Shown here: piece after piece, positions 1 through 6,313 of the stretch
Position numbering within the stretch: the first letter of the stretch is position 1
Layout of the letters: every line of letters starts with the position of its first letter
Assembly (NCBI GenBank): GCA_026400425.1
Contig: JAPLPC010000145.1
Location: 1 to 6,313, forward strand
Direction of reading: 5' to 3'
From: Hyphomicrobiales bacterium
GTDB lineage: Bacteria; Pseudomonadota; Alphaproteobacteria; Rhizobiales; Xanthobacteraceae
Length of the DNA: 6,313 bases
Program-made: the position numbers and the translations under genes
Notes under the pieces: model-generated
Told to the model about the DNA's origin: nothing
Seen by the model: only the letters and a program-made list of their open reading frames with translations
The model's database searches: none

Positions 1-3000
1 GATCACGGCGCCAAGTCTTCGACGGTGCCGCATCAGTCCGACCACGCCTTTATTTCCGCGCTGATGCCGTATCTGTATCCATCGTCGATCCACGAGATCA
101 TCGACATGGGCCTGCTCGGCATTGCGATGTCGCGCTATTCCGGCTGCTGGGTCGGCATGAAGGTGATCACCGAGACCGTGGAAACCACGGCGGAGATCAA
201 CCTCAACGACGAGATGACGCCGTTCAAGATTCCCACCGATTTCGAGATGCCGCCCGGTGGTCTCAATCTGCGCTGGCCCGACGATCGTTATGCGCAGGAC
301 CGCCGGCTGCAGGATTACAAGGGCTTCGCTGCGATCGCGTTTGCGCGCGCCAACAATATCAACCGCGTCACCATCGACTCGCCGAACGCGCGGTTCGGCA
401 TCATGGCGTCCGGCAAGAGCTATGAGGATGTCCGACAGGCCCTGCGCGAACTGGGGATCACCGAGCAGGTCGCGGCAAAAATCGGGCTGCGGTTGTACAA
501 GATCGGCATGCCATGGCCGCTGGAGCCGGAAGGCGTGCGCAAGTTTGCGGTCGGCCTCGAAGAAATCTTCATCGTCGAGGAACGCCGCGAGATCGTCGAG
601 AACCAGGTCAAGCAGGAGCTGTTCAACTGGCGCGACGACGTGCGGCCGCGCATCGTCGGCAAGATGGACTCCCATGATCAGCGCTTCCTGCCGTTCGCGG
701 AAGAACTCAGCGTCGCCAAGCTGGCGACATCGATGGTCGATCGCCTGCTGGCGATGGAGATCGATCCCGAGATCGCCGCATTGCTGCGGGCCAAGGCCGA
801 CTGGTTTCACGGCCGCGAGGCATCGCAGGTGCAGAACGTGGTGCCGATCACGCGCACGCCGTATTTTTGCTCGGGATGTCCGCACAACACCTCGACCAAG
901 GTGCCGGAAGGATCGCGCGCGCTGGCCGGCATCGGCTGTCACTTCATGTCGCTGTGGATGGACCGCTCCACCGAGACGTTCACCCATATGGGCGGCGAGG
1001 GTGTGCCGTGGACCGGCATCGCGCCGTTCACCAAGGAAAAGCACATCTTCGCCAATCTCGGCGACGGCACCTATTTCCACTCCGGCTCGCTGGCGATCCG
1101 GCAGTCCGTCGCCGCCAAGGCGAACATCACCTACAAGATTCTCTACAACGACGCCGTCGCCATGACCGGCGGTCAGAAGCATGACGGCGAGTTGTCGCCG
1201 CAGCAGATCACGTTCCAGCTGCATGCCGAAGGCATCCGCGCCATCTATCTGGTATCGGAGACGCCCGATGCTTATCCGGCCAGTTCGATCGCACCGGGCA
1301 CCAAGCTGGCGCATCGCGATGAACTCGATCGCGTGATGAAGGAATGCCGCGAGATCGCGGGATGTTCGGCCATCGTGTTCGTGCAGACCTGTGCCGCCGA
1401 AAAACGTCGCCGCCGCAAGAAGGGCATTCTCGAAGATCCGCAGCGTCGGGTCATCATCAATCCGGCCGTCTGCGAAGGCTGCGGCGATTGTTCGGTACAG
1501 TCGAACTGCATCTCGGTGGAGCCGCTGGAAACAGAGTTCGGCCGCAAGCGCACCATCAATCAGTCGAGTTGCAACAAGGACTATTCCTGCCTCAAGGGCT
1601 TCTGTCCTTCGTTCGTCACCGTCGATGGCGGCAAGCTGAAGCGCAAGGCGCCGGTCGACATCGGCAATATCGGCGATCTCCCGGAGCCCGTCACGCGGCC
1701 GACGCTGGATCGCCCGTATAACGTCGCGGTCGGCGGCGTCGGCGGCACAGGCGTTCTCACCATCGGTGCACTGCTCGGCATGGCCGCGCATATCGAGGGC
1801 AAGGCCAGCATGATTCTGGACATGTCCGGCCTCGCGCAGAAAGGCGGCGCGGTCCTCAGCCATGTGCGTCTGGCCAACGACACTGCCGACGTCACGTGCT
1901 CGCGCATCGTCACCGGCGGCGCCGATCTCCTGATCGCCGCCGACGAAGTGGTGGCGATTGCCAAGGAGACGATCACGCTGTGCGAGGGCGAGCGCACCAC
2001 CGGCATCGTCAACACGCATCTCATTCCGATCGCCGATTTCGTGCGCAACCGCGATTTCGATTTTCAGCGCGGTCGTGTCAACGACGTGCTGACGATGGCG
2101 TTGCGCAAGACATCGACGTTCCTGGACTTCACCAAAGCCGCGGAGGGCCTGCTCGGTGACAGCATCGCCACCAATATGATGATGATGGGCTATGCCTATC
2201 AGCAGGGCCTGCTGCCGTTGCAGCGTGCCTCCATCGAGCAGGCCATCGAGCTCAATGGCGTCTCGATCAAGATGAACATGCTCGCCTTCCAGCTCGGCCG
2301 CCTGGCTGCCGCCGATCCGCAGCGCCTGGCAGCCATGTTGAAGGGCACCGACACCGTGGTGCCGCCGAAGACGCAGGACGCGATGACGCTGGACGAGCTG
2401 ATCGCGCATCGCAGCGCCATGTTGACGGACTATCAGAACGCCAAGCTGGCAGCGACGTATCGCGCCACGGTGGGGCAAGTCTGCGAGGCCGCGATGCGCG
2501 GCGGTTATGGCGAAGCGTTGCCGCGCGCGGTGGCAATCAATTATGCGAAACTGCTGGCCTACAAGGACGAATACGAAGTCGCGCGGCTCTATACCGATGG
2601 TCGCTTCGAGAAGCAGCTGCGCGACCAGTTCGAAGGCGATTTCAAGATCCACTTCAATCTGGCGCCGCCGATGTTGCCGGGCACCGATGCGTCGGGCCGT
2701 CCGAAGAAGCGCGCTTTCGGTGCGTGGATGATGCCGGCCTTCAAGTTGCTGGCCGCTGCACGCGGGCTACGCGGTACGCCGCTGGACGTGTTCGGCTACG
2801 GCGCCGACCGCAAGGTGGAGCGCAACCTGATCGCTGGTTACGAAAGGGATATCGCCACCGTGCTGAACCTGCTGTCGCCCGCGAATATCGACATCGCGAT
2901 CGAACTGCTGTCATTGCCCGACAGCATTCGCGGCTATGGCCTGGTGAAGGAGCAGGCGTTGGAAGCGGCAAAGGCGCGCTATGCCGGGCTGGCGCAGGAT

Positions 3001-3045
3001 CTCGTCAACCCGCCGCCGGTGCCACGCCAGATCGCGGCGGAGTAA
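1..3045 (+). CDS. Indolepyruvate:ferredoxin oxidoreductase, fused IorA-IorB type (5' end outside window)
   Basis: The frame is open from base 1 and ends at TAA 3043-3045, giving 1014 visible residues. Fused proteins of this family are usually about 1150-1180 residues, so roughly the first 150 (start of the first thiamine-diphosphate domain) are missing; the GTG at 25 is an internal valine. In order the visible part shows: a DHGAKSST/PHQSDHAF segment at the left edge; the C-terminal TPP-binding domain with CSGCPHN (868-888), GIGC (Cys codon 937-939) and GDGTYFHSG from about 1060 followed by YNDAVAMTGG; a ferredoxin-like insert with Cys codons at 1471, 1480, 1489, 1507, 1570, 1588 and 1603; then the IorB-like gamma domain opening with VGGVGGTG (1729-1752), and a long C-terminal extension. 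The family decarboxylates indolepyruvate or other aryl pyruvates with CoA to aryl-acetyl-CoA, reducing ferredoxin, in the cytoplasm during aromatic amino acid breakdown. Family assignment is firm; the exact 2-oxoacid substrate is inferred. It converges on panC. Confidence 0.95.
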   Translation, partial: DHGAKSSTVPHQSDHAFISALMPYLYPSSIHEIIDMGLLGIAMSRYSGCWVGMKVITETVETTAEINLNDEMTPFKIPTDFEMPPGGLNLRWPDDRYAQDRRLQDYKGFAAIAFARANNINRVTIDSPNARFGIMASGKSYEDVRQALRELGITEQVAAKIGLRLYKIGMPWPLEPEGVRKFAVGLEEIFIVEERREIVENQVKQELFNWRDDVRPRIVGKMDSHDQRFLPFAEELSVAKLATSMVDRLLAMEIDPEIAALLRAKADWFHGREASQVQNVVPITRTPYFCSGCPHNTSTKVPEGSRALAGIGCHFMSLWMDRSTETFTHMGGEGVPWTGIAPFTKEKHIFANLGDGTYFHSGSLAIRQSVAAKANITYKILYNDAVAMTGGQKHDGELSPQQITFQLHAEGIRAIYLVSETPDAYPASSIAPGTKLAHRDELDRVMKECREIAGCSAIVFVQTCAAEKRRRRKKGILEDPQRRVIINPAVCEGCGDCSVQSNCISVEPLETEFGRKRTINQSSCNKDYSCLKGFCPSFVTVDGGKLKRKAPVDIGNIGDLPEPVTRPTLDRPYNVAVGGVGGTGVLTIGALLGMAAHIEGKASMILDMSGLAQKGGAVLSHVRLANDTADVTCSRIVTGGADLLIAADEVVAIAKETITLCEGERTTGIVNTHLIPIADFVRNRDFDFQRGRVNDVLTMALRKTSTFLDFTKAAEGLLGDSIATNMMMMGYAYQQGLLPLQRASIEQAIELNGVSIKMNMLAFQLGRLAAADPQRLAAMLKGTDTVVPPKTQDAMTLDELIAHRSAMLTDYQNAKLAATYRATVGQVCEAAMRGGYGEALPRAVAINYAKLLAYKDEYEVARLYTDGRFEKQLRDQFEGDFKIHFNLAPPMLPGTDASGRPKKRAFGAWMMPAFKLLAAARGLRGTPLDVFGYGADRKVERNLIAGYERDIATVLNLLSPANIDIAIELLSLPDSIRGYGLVKEQALEAAKARYAGLAQDLVNPPPVPRQIAAE

Positions 3046-3050
3046 CGCTG

Positions 3051-3097
3051 CTTCTCCCTCCCTATGGCGCCGCTGCGCGGCTTGGGTGAGGGAGGAG
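3051..3097. terminator. Palindromic element between convergent genes, candidate bidirectional terminator
   Basis: The arm CTTCTCCCTC (3051-3060) pairs with GAGGGAGGAG (3088-3097) over 10 positions, with one G-T wobble (3053/3095). Nested inside is a second hairpin, GCCGC-TGC-GCGGC (3069-3081). The element lies 5 bases after the oxidoreductase stop and 12 bases from the panC stop, where two converging transcripts meet. No T-run follows on either strand, so it is not a classical intrinsic terminator; it could still block or stabilise 3' ends. It could instead be one copy of a dispersed palindromic repeat of the kind common in rhizobial intergenic regions, which this window alone cannot test. 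Confidence 0.5.
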
Positions 3098-3109
3098 CCA
3101 TCGCTGCGC

Positions 3110-3964
3110 TCACACCGCGATGTTATCGATCAACCGGGTCTTGCCGAGTTTCGCCGCGACCAGCAAACGCAGCGGCCCGTCTTTCATCGACTTGACTTTC
3201 GCCAGCGTCTCGCTGTTGCGCGCTTCGAAATAATCCAGCGCCAGGCCTGCTGCGGTGATCGTCGCAGCGCCGCCTGCGAGCGCGGCCGCGACGTCGTCGC
3301 CGGCCTTCAGGCGCTTCGCGGTTTCCTTCATGGCCCGATACAGCACCGGCGCGGTGGCGCGCTCGTCGGCCGACAGATAGACGTTGCGCGACGACATCGC
3401 GAGGCCGTCGCGTTCACGCAGCGTCGTCGCCCCCACCACCTTGACGCCGAGATCGATATCCCGCGCCATCCGCGTCACCACCTTCAACTGCTGGAAATCC
3501 TTCTCGCCGAAGAAGGCCATGTCGGGCCGCACCTGGGTGAACAGCTTGCCCACGACGGTGGCGACGCCGCCGAAAAAATGCGGGCGAAAACGGTCTTCGA
3601 GGTCGGCGGTGGCGGGGCCTTCGGTGACGATCCGGGTGGCGAAGCCGTCGGGATACATGACCTTGGCATCGGGATTCCACACCAGATCGGCGCCGGCTTC
3701 CGTCAGTTTGGCGATGTCGCTCTTCCAGGTGCGTGGATAGGCGCCGAAATCCTCGGTGGGCGCGAATTGCGTCGGATTGACGAAGATCGAAACCACCACC
3801 TTGTCGCACCGGCGCTGCGCAAGACGCACCAGCGAGATATGGCCGTCATGCAGGGCGCCCATGGTCGGCACCAGCGCGACCGTCGCCTTGCGTGCGCGCA
3901 GTCCTTCCATGGAGCGGCGGAGGGCAGGCAGGGTGCGGGCAATCTGTGGGGCGCGGCGTGGCAT
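3110..3964 (-). CDS. panC: Pantothenate synthetase (pantoate--beta-alanine ligase)
   Basis: PanC condenses (R)-pantoate with beta-alanine using ATP through a pantoyl-adenylate, giving pantothenate, AMP and PPi; this is the last step of vitamin B5 synthesis and feeds cytoplasmic CoA production. The 284-residue product has the normal family length. Visible motifs: VPTMGALHDGH at 32-42 with the HIGH-like HDGH at 39-42 (ATP binding), FVNPTQF at 61-67 (pantoate/beta-alanine pocket), GEKDFQQ at 153-159 and ERDGLAMSSRN at 184-194 (KMSKS-like loop). The ATG at 3962-3964 was chosen because it leaves a normal-length arm before the HIGH motif; only a weak GAG precedes it as ribosome binding site. Residues 127-134 read RPHFFGGV where most homologues have RPGHFxGV. 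No panB lies beside it; mipZ is divergent and the oxidoreductase convergent. Identity is secure. Confidence 0.98.
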   Translation of the reverse strand: MPRRAPQIARTLPALRRSMEGLRARKATVALVPTMGALHDGHISLVRLAQRRCDKVVVSIFVNPTQFAPTEDFGAYPRTWKSDIAKLTEAGADLVWNPDAKVMYPDGFATRIVTEGPATADLEDRFRPHFFGGVATVVGKLFTQVRPDMAFFGEKDFQQLKVVTRMARDIDLGVKVVGATTLRERDGLAMSSRNVYLSADERATAPVLYRAMKETAKRLKAGDDVAAALAGGAATITAAGLALDYFEARNSETLAKVKSMKDGPLRLLVAAKLGKTRLIDNIAV

Positions 3965-4009
3965 GTTGGCTCGTTGTCGTTGGCGTGGTTGCGAGGCAGG
4001 CGCGTCTGC

Positions 4010-4255
4010 TTAGCAAAGCGTGATGACCTGCGCCAAGCCTTCGTGAATGAAGCCTGCTGCGTTAAGCCTGTCCATGGTGCTCCGATGCCGGGACCATGCG
4101 GCGGATTCACCATTAACCGCGGCGAGCAGGGCCTGCATCAGTCCAGGGTTCGCATTTGCCTTGACCGTCGCATGCCCGTGATCTGATATTTGCAAGGTCG
4201 CCAGCGCGCCGTTGCAGACCAGCCTTCGCCGGCGACACTTGGGATCACAGATCAT
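4010..4255 (-). CDS. Doubtful small ORF between panC and mipZ, hypothetical protein
   Basis: An open frame of 81 residues runs from an ATG at 4255-4253 to TAA at 4012-4010, ending 45 bases before the panC start on the same strand. Its ATG and the mipZ ATG share one CATG palindrome (4253-4256) on opposite strands. The C-terminal half is helix-friendly and protein-like (MQALLAAVNGESAAW, then DRLNAAGFIHEGLAQVITL), while the N-terminal part is rich in Arg and Cys (CDPKCRRRRLVC). Against a real gene: no ribosome binding site before any possible start, third-position GC of only about 70%, and its first half overlaps the candidate mipZ promoter. A shorter version could start at the ATG 4138-4136 (42 residues). 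I recognise no family. If real it would lie upstream of panC in one transcript. Confidence 0.25.
   Translation of the reverse strand: MICDPKCRRRRLVCNGALATLQISDHGHATVKANANPGLMQALLAAVNGESAAWSRHRSTMDRLNAAGFIHEGLAQVITLC
4161..4190 (+). promoter_or_regulatory. Candidate sigma70-type promoter for mipZ
   Basis: TTGACC (4161-4166) matches the -35 consensus at five of six positions. GATATT (4185-4190) matches the -10 at four of six, with an 18-base spacer; shifting one base left gives a 17-base spacer but a poorer -10. Transcription would start near 4197, leaving a leader of about 57 bases before the mipZ ATG. This is pattern matching only, and alphaproteobacterial promoters tolerate wide deviation. 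Confidence 0.4.
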
Positions 4256-5174
4256 GTTGATGCAGAGCAGCCAGCAGGCTGGCACCGCGCATGTCATCGT
4301 GCTCGGCAACGAGAAGGGTGGCTCCGGCAAGTCTACGACTGCGCTTCACATCGCGGTGGCCCTGCTCAAGGCCGGCCAGCGCGTGGCCACCATCGATCTC
4401 GATTGCCGCCAGCAGAGTTTCACCCGTTACATCGCCAACCGTCGTGCCTGGGCGGAGCAGGCGGGCCTCGCCCTCGAAGTGCCCGCGCATCACTGCCTGC
4501 AACTCGGCGGCAGCATGCAGATCGCGGACAACGAGTGCTTCGAACTCGAACAGTTCGCGCAGGCGATGGCCGCCGTCGAACGCAGCTACGATTTTGTGGT
4601 CATCGATACGCCGGGCAGCGATACGTTTCTGATGCGGTTGGCGCATTCGATGGCGGATACGCTGGTGACGCCGATCAATGATAGTTTTCTCGATGTCGAC
4701 GTGCTCGCGATGTTGAACCCCGCGAACTACAAAGTGATCGGCGAGAGCCACTACGCGCAGATGGCGCGCGACGCGCGGCGCAAGCGTCGCCAACACGATG
4801 GCTCCACCACCGACTGGATCGTGGTGCGCAACCGTCTCTCGATGCTCGGGTCGCGCAACAAGGTGCTGGTCGCCGGAGTGCTCGACGAACTCGCATTGCG
4901 ACTGGGCTTCCGTCCGGTGAACGGGCTGGCCGAGCGCGTGATGTACCGGGAATTCTTTCCGCGCGGGCTGACCGCCCTCGACGATCTCAACGAATCGACG
5001 CTGGGCCGCCGCCCAAGCATGGGCCATGTCACCGCGCGCGAAGAGGTGGTGGAGCTTCTCCGCAAGCTCAAGCTCCCGATCGATGAGCGTGGCCGCCGAC
5101 GCGCTGCCAATCGTGCCGAATGGGCGTCGATCGCCAACCAGCCGCTGGATCTGCATGACGTTGTCGCGGACTAA
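4254..5174 (+). CDS. mipZ: MipZ, division-plane positioning ParA/MinD-family ATPase
   Basis: In Caulobacter MipZ forms a gradient from the pole-bound ParB-parS complex and blocks FtsZ polymerisation near the poles, restricting the Z-ring to midcell; the same role is inferred here. From the ATG at 4254 the product has 306 residues. It has the deviant Walker A KGGSGKST at 21-28 (signature Lys21, P-loop Lys26), IDLDCRQ at 47-53 (Asp50 matches Caulobacter Asp42, needed for hydrolysis) and Walker B VVIDTPGSD at 115-123. MipZ-specific blocks follow: TPINDSFLDVDVL, DWIVVRNRLSMLGSRNK, and VMYREFFPRGLTALDDL near the C-terminus. These separate it from plasmid ParA, Soj or MinD. The start at 4254 is preferred because GGGA (4241-4244) lies 9 bases upstream; an in-frame ATG at 4260 and TTG at 4212 are less likely. 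It is divergent from panC and probably transcribed alone. Confidence 0.95.
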   Translation: MLMQSSQQAGTAHVIVLGNEKGGSGKSTTALHIAVALLKAGQRVATIDLDCRQQSFTRYIANRRAWAEQAGLALEVPAHHCLQLGGSMQIADNECFELEQFAQAMAAVERSYDFVVIDTPGSDTFLMRLAHSMADTLVTPINDSFLDVDVLAMLNPANYKVIGESHYAQMARDARRKRRQHDGSTTDWIVVRNRLSMLGSRNKVLVAGVLDELALRLGFRPVNGLAERVMYREFFPRGLTALDDLNESTLGRRPSMGHVTAREEVVELLRKLKLPIDERGRRRAANRAEWASIANQPLDLHDVVAD

Positions 5175-5445
5175 TGCCGTTCCGCTAACGTGCTGACAAA
5201 TAAGCGCTTTTTAGAAATATGCGGATACATTGCGCCGAATTCACGGTAACATGCGGCAGAATCGTGGAACGCGGGTGTCGTCGGGCCGTTGCTATCTCGC
5301 AAGTTTGTCTCCATGCGCGCCGTACCTTGTCCTGACTTGGGCAGCCTGCATTTGACGAACTTCGCTGATCCTTTGTTAGCAACTGCACAAGAAAGGACTG
5401 CGGCGCACAATGTTACGGCTCTGGATTCACAATATTTAGTCTTCC

Positions 5446-5463
5446 TGTCACCGAGCTGTGACA
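5446..5463. promoter_or_regulatory. 18-base inverted repeat, possible operator
   Basis: TGTCAC (5446-5451) and GTGACA (5458-5463) are exact reverse complements separated by six bases, the geometry of a site for a dimeric helix-turn-helix regulator. A -10-like TATATG (5464-5469) abuts it with no good -35 upstream, so a bound protein could block or replace -35 contacts. The sequence does not match the CRP/FNR consensus half-sites closely enough to name a regulator. Confidence 0.35.
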
Positions 5464-5471
5464 TATATGCT

Positions 5472-5523
5472 GTTCAAGCGGCAATCATTGTTATCGACCG
5501 ATAACGATCATTGCAGCTTGAAC
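5472..5523. repeat. Near-perfect 52-base inverted repeat upstream of the hydrolase
   Basis: The arms 5472-5496 and 5499-5523 are complementary at 22 of 25 positions around a two-base centre (AC, 5497-5498). The inner seven pairs (GTTATCG / CGATAAC) and the outer eight pairs (GTTCAAGC / GCTTGAAC) are perfect. The three non-pairing positions are 5480/5515, 5486/5509 and 5489/5506, the last being a G-U wobble in RNA. The element ends 13 bases before the GAGGGA ribosome binding site and 25 before the ATG of the hydrolase. It could be an operator with nested half-sites, a stable leader hairpin, or a copy of a dispersed palindromic repeat. No T-run follows it. Confidence 0.7.
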
Positions 5524-5548
5524 CGGCGCGCTCGCCGAGGGACCGAAC

Positions 5549-6313
5549 ATGAAACGCGGATTGCTCATCCTGCTTTCGGTTTGCGTACTGACCACTGTCG
5601 CGTATTTCACCGCGAGCAAGTGGGCGATCCGCCATGAGACGCTGACGTTCTACGACAAGCAGCGCAATCGTCCGGTGCAGGTCGATATCGCCGTCCGCCG
5701 CGACAAGGAAATGCAGGCCAATGCCGGCATGATCACCTTGCCGGTCGCGGTCCTCAATCACGGCAACACCGTCAAGTTCACGGAATACTCGTTCCTCGCA
5801 AACGTGTTCGCTGCACGCGGCTATATGGCTGTGAGCATCCAGCATGATCTGGCGAGCGATGCGCCGCTGGTGACCAAGATCGGCGAACCCTATGTCGGCC
5901 GCCTGCCGGTCTATGAGCGCGGCGTCGAGAACATCAAATTCGCCGTCAAGGAATTGAAGAAGATTCAGCCGAGCTCCGATTATGATCACCTGACCCTGGT
6001 CGGTCATTCCAACGGCGGTGACATCTCGATGTTCTTCGCCAAGGAATATCCCGACGAGGTCAAGAAAGTCGTGACCCTTGATAATCTGCGCGTCCCGTTC
6101 ATGACGGACGGCAAGTTCAAGATCCTGTCGTTCCGCTCCCATGATGCGGTGTTCAAGCCGGACCCGGGCGTCGTGCCGGACGGCGATGTCTGCGAGAAGG
6201 CGGGGATCACCGTGGTCGATACCGGCGCTCAGCACACTGATATGAGCGATCGTGGTCCGGAAGCGCTGAAGCAGAAGATCCAGGGACTGTTGTCCAAATT
6301 CCTCGACGACGAC
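5549..6313 (+). CDS. Alpha/beta hydrolase with N-terminal signal or membrane anchor (3' end outside window)
   Basis: The frame is open from ATG 5549 to the last base (255 residues visible, no stop seen). GAGGGA at 5537-5542 supports this start. Residues 1-24 form a Lys/Arg start followed by a hydrophobic stretch (GLLILLSVCVLTTVAYF) without a clear cleavage site, so the protein is probably exported or anchored with its catalytic domain in the periplasm. The fold is shown by an oxyanion-type NHG at 70-72, the nucleophile elbow GHSNGG at 152-157 (Ser154), a late strand KILSFRSHD with candidate acid Asp199 (alternative Asp178), and candidate catalytic His229 in GAQHTDMSD. This suggests an esterase- or lipase-like serine hydrolase; the substrate is unknown. 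Most of an ordinary domain is present and the last helix KQKIQGLLSKFL suggests the C-terminus is near. Its upstream region carries two inverted repeats, so regulated expression is likely. Confidence 0.9.
   Translation, partial: MKRGLLILLSVCVLTTVAYFTASKWAIRHETLTFYDKQRNRPVQVDIAVRRDKEMQANAGMITLPVAVLNHGNTVKFTEYSFLANVFAARGYMAVSIQHDLASDAPLVTKIGEPYVGRLPVYERGVENIKFAVKELKKIQPSSDYDHLTLVGHSNGGDISMFFAKEYPDEVKKVVTLDNLRVPFMTDGKFKILSFRSHDAVFKPDPGVVPDGDVCEKAGITVVDTGAQHTDMSDRGPEALKQKIQGLLSKFLDDD

Larger units (their letters stand above)
5175..5548. other. 374-base AT-richer intergenic region without a convincing gene
   Basis: GC is about 52% by direct count (194 of 374), well below the flanking genes. Open frames on both strands here have near-random third positions and no family resemblance. 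The left part holds no clear intrinsic terminator for mipZ: the palindromic AAGCGCTT at 5202-5209 is followed by only three further T and leaves no loop. The right 100 bases hold two inverted repeats, listed separately, and a ribosome binding site for the hydrolase. The region most likely contains the mipZ 3' end and the promoter and leader of the hydrolase gene; a small RNA cannot be excluded. Confidence 0.6.

Noticed and set aside
3990..4050. TTGGCG followed by GCTAAG on the minus strand as a panC promoter
   Set aside because: Only three of six -10 positions match, and similar matches arise by chance.
4104..4116. GATTC (CcrM-type GANTC) followed by TTAA upstream of mipZ, considered as cell-cycle control sites
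   Set aside because: A GANTC is expected about every few hundred bases, other copies lie in the window (5259, 5424), and the TTAA has no partner at the 7-base spacing of a CtrA site.
2981..4186. A 401-codon plus-strand open frame covering panC
   Set aside because: It is the antisense shadow of panC; its sequence is rich in Arg, His and Gly without family features, while the minus strand encodes all PanC motifs.
4245..5156. A 303-codon minus-strand open frame opposite mipZ
   Set aside because: Antisense shadow of mipZ in GC-rich DNA; no recognisable motifs.
5202..5212. AAGCGCTTTTT after mipZ as an intrinsic terminator
   Set aside because: The palindrome has no room for a loop and no GC-rich stem lies in front of the T-run.
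5410..5439. Nine-codon frame (MLRLWIHNI) after AAAGGA, considered as a leader peptide
   Set aside because: The spacing to AAAGGA is 12 bases, there is no run of a regulatory amino acid codon, and no alternative hairpin pairing with it could be drawn.
5171..5464. 97-codon minus-strand open frame in the same gap
   Set aside because: It overlaps the mipZ stop, has mixed codon use and no recognisable domain or ribosome binding site.
5289..5504. Small plus-strand open frame in the AT-richer gap
   Set aside because: Third-position GC is near random, there is no ribosome binding site for the TTG or the ATG at 5313, and it ends within the dyad.
5474..6235. A 253-codon minus-strand open frame opposite the hydrolase
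   Set aside because: The plus strand carries a complete set of hydrolase motifs with a good ribosome binding site; the minus frame is its shadow and ends inside the long dyad.

Overview
The window looks like a chromosomal segment of an alphaproteobacterium, most likely Hyphomicrobiales near Bradyrhizobium, Rhodopseudomonas or Afipia. Coding DNA is GC-rich, and a MipZ-type division ATPase, known from alphaproteobacteria, is present. Genus placement rests on the look of the proteins and is inference.

Layout: (1) 1-3045 (+) is the 3' part of a fused indolepyruvate:ferredoxin oxidoreductase whose N-terminus lies left of the window. (2) 3046-3109 is a short gap between convergent genes, filled by a two-part palindrome that could end transcription from both sides. 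(3) 3110-3964 (-) is panC, pantothenate synthetase. (4) 3965-4253 separates divergent panC and mipZ; it holds a candidate mipZ promoter and a doubtful 81-codon minus-strand reading frame. (5) 4254-5174 (+) is mipZ. (6) 5175-5548 is a 374-base gap of only about 52% GC, without a convincing gene, but with two inverted repeats near its right end; one has 25-base arms and a 2-base centre. (7) 5549-6313 (+) is a membrane-anchored or exported alpha/beta hydrolase that is still open at the window edge.

The genes do not form one pathway. The oxidoreductase turns aryl pyruvates into aryl-acetyl-CoA using CoA and ferredoxin; PanC makes pantothenate, the CoA precursor; MipZ positions the FtsZ ring; the hydrolase has no known substrate. 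I see no defence system, mobile element, CRISPR array, tRNA or rRNA. The main feature not explained by ordinary gene content is the long dyad just upstream of the hydrolase, which looks like an operator or a leader-RNA hairpin.
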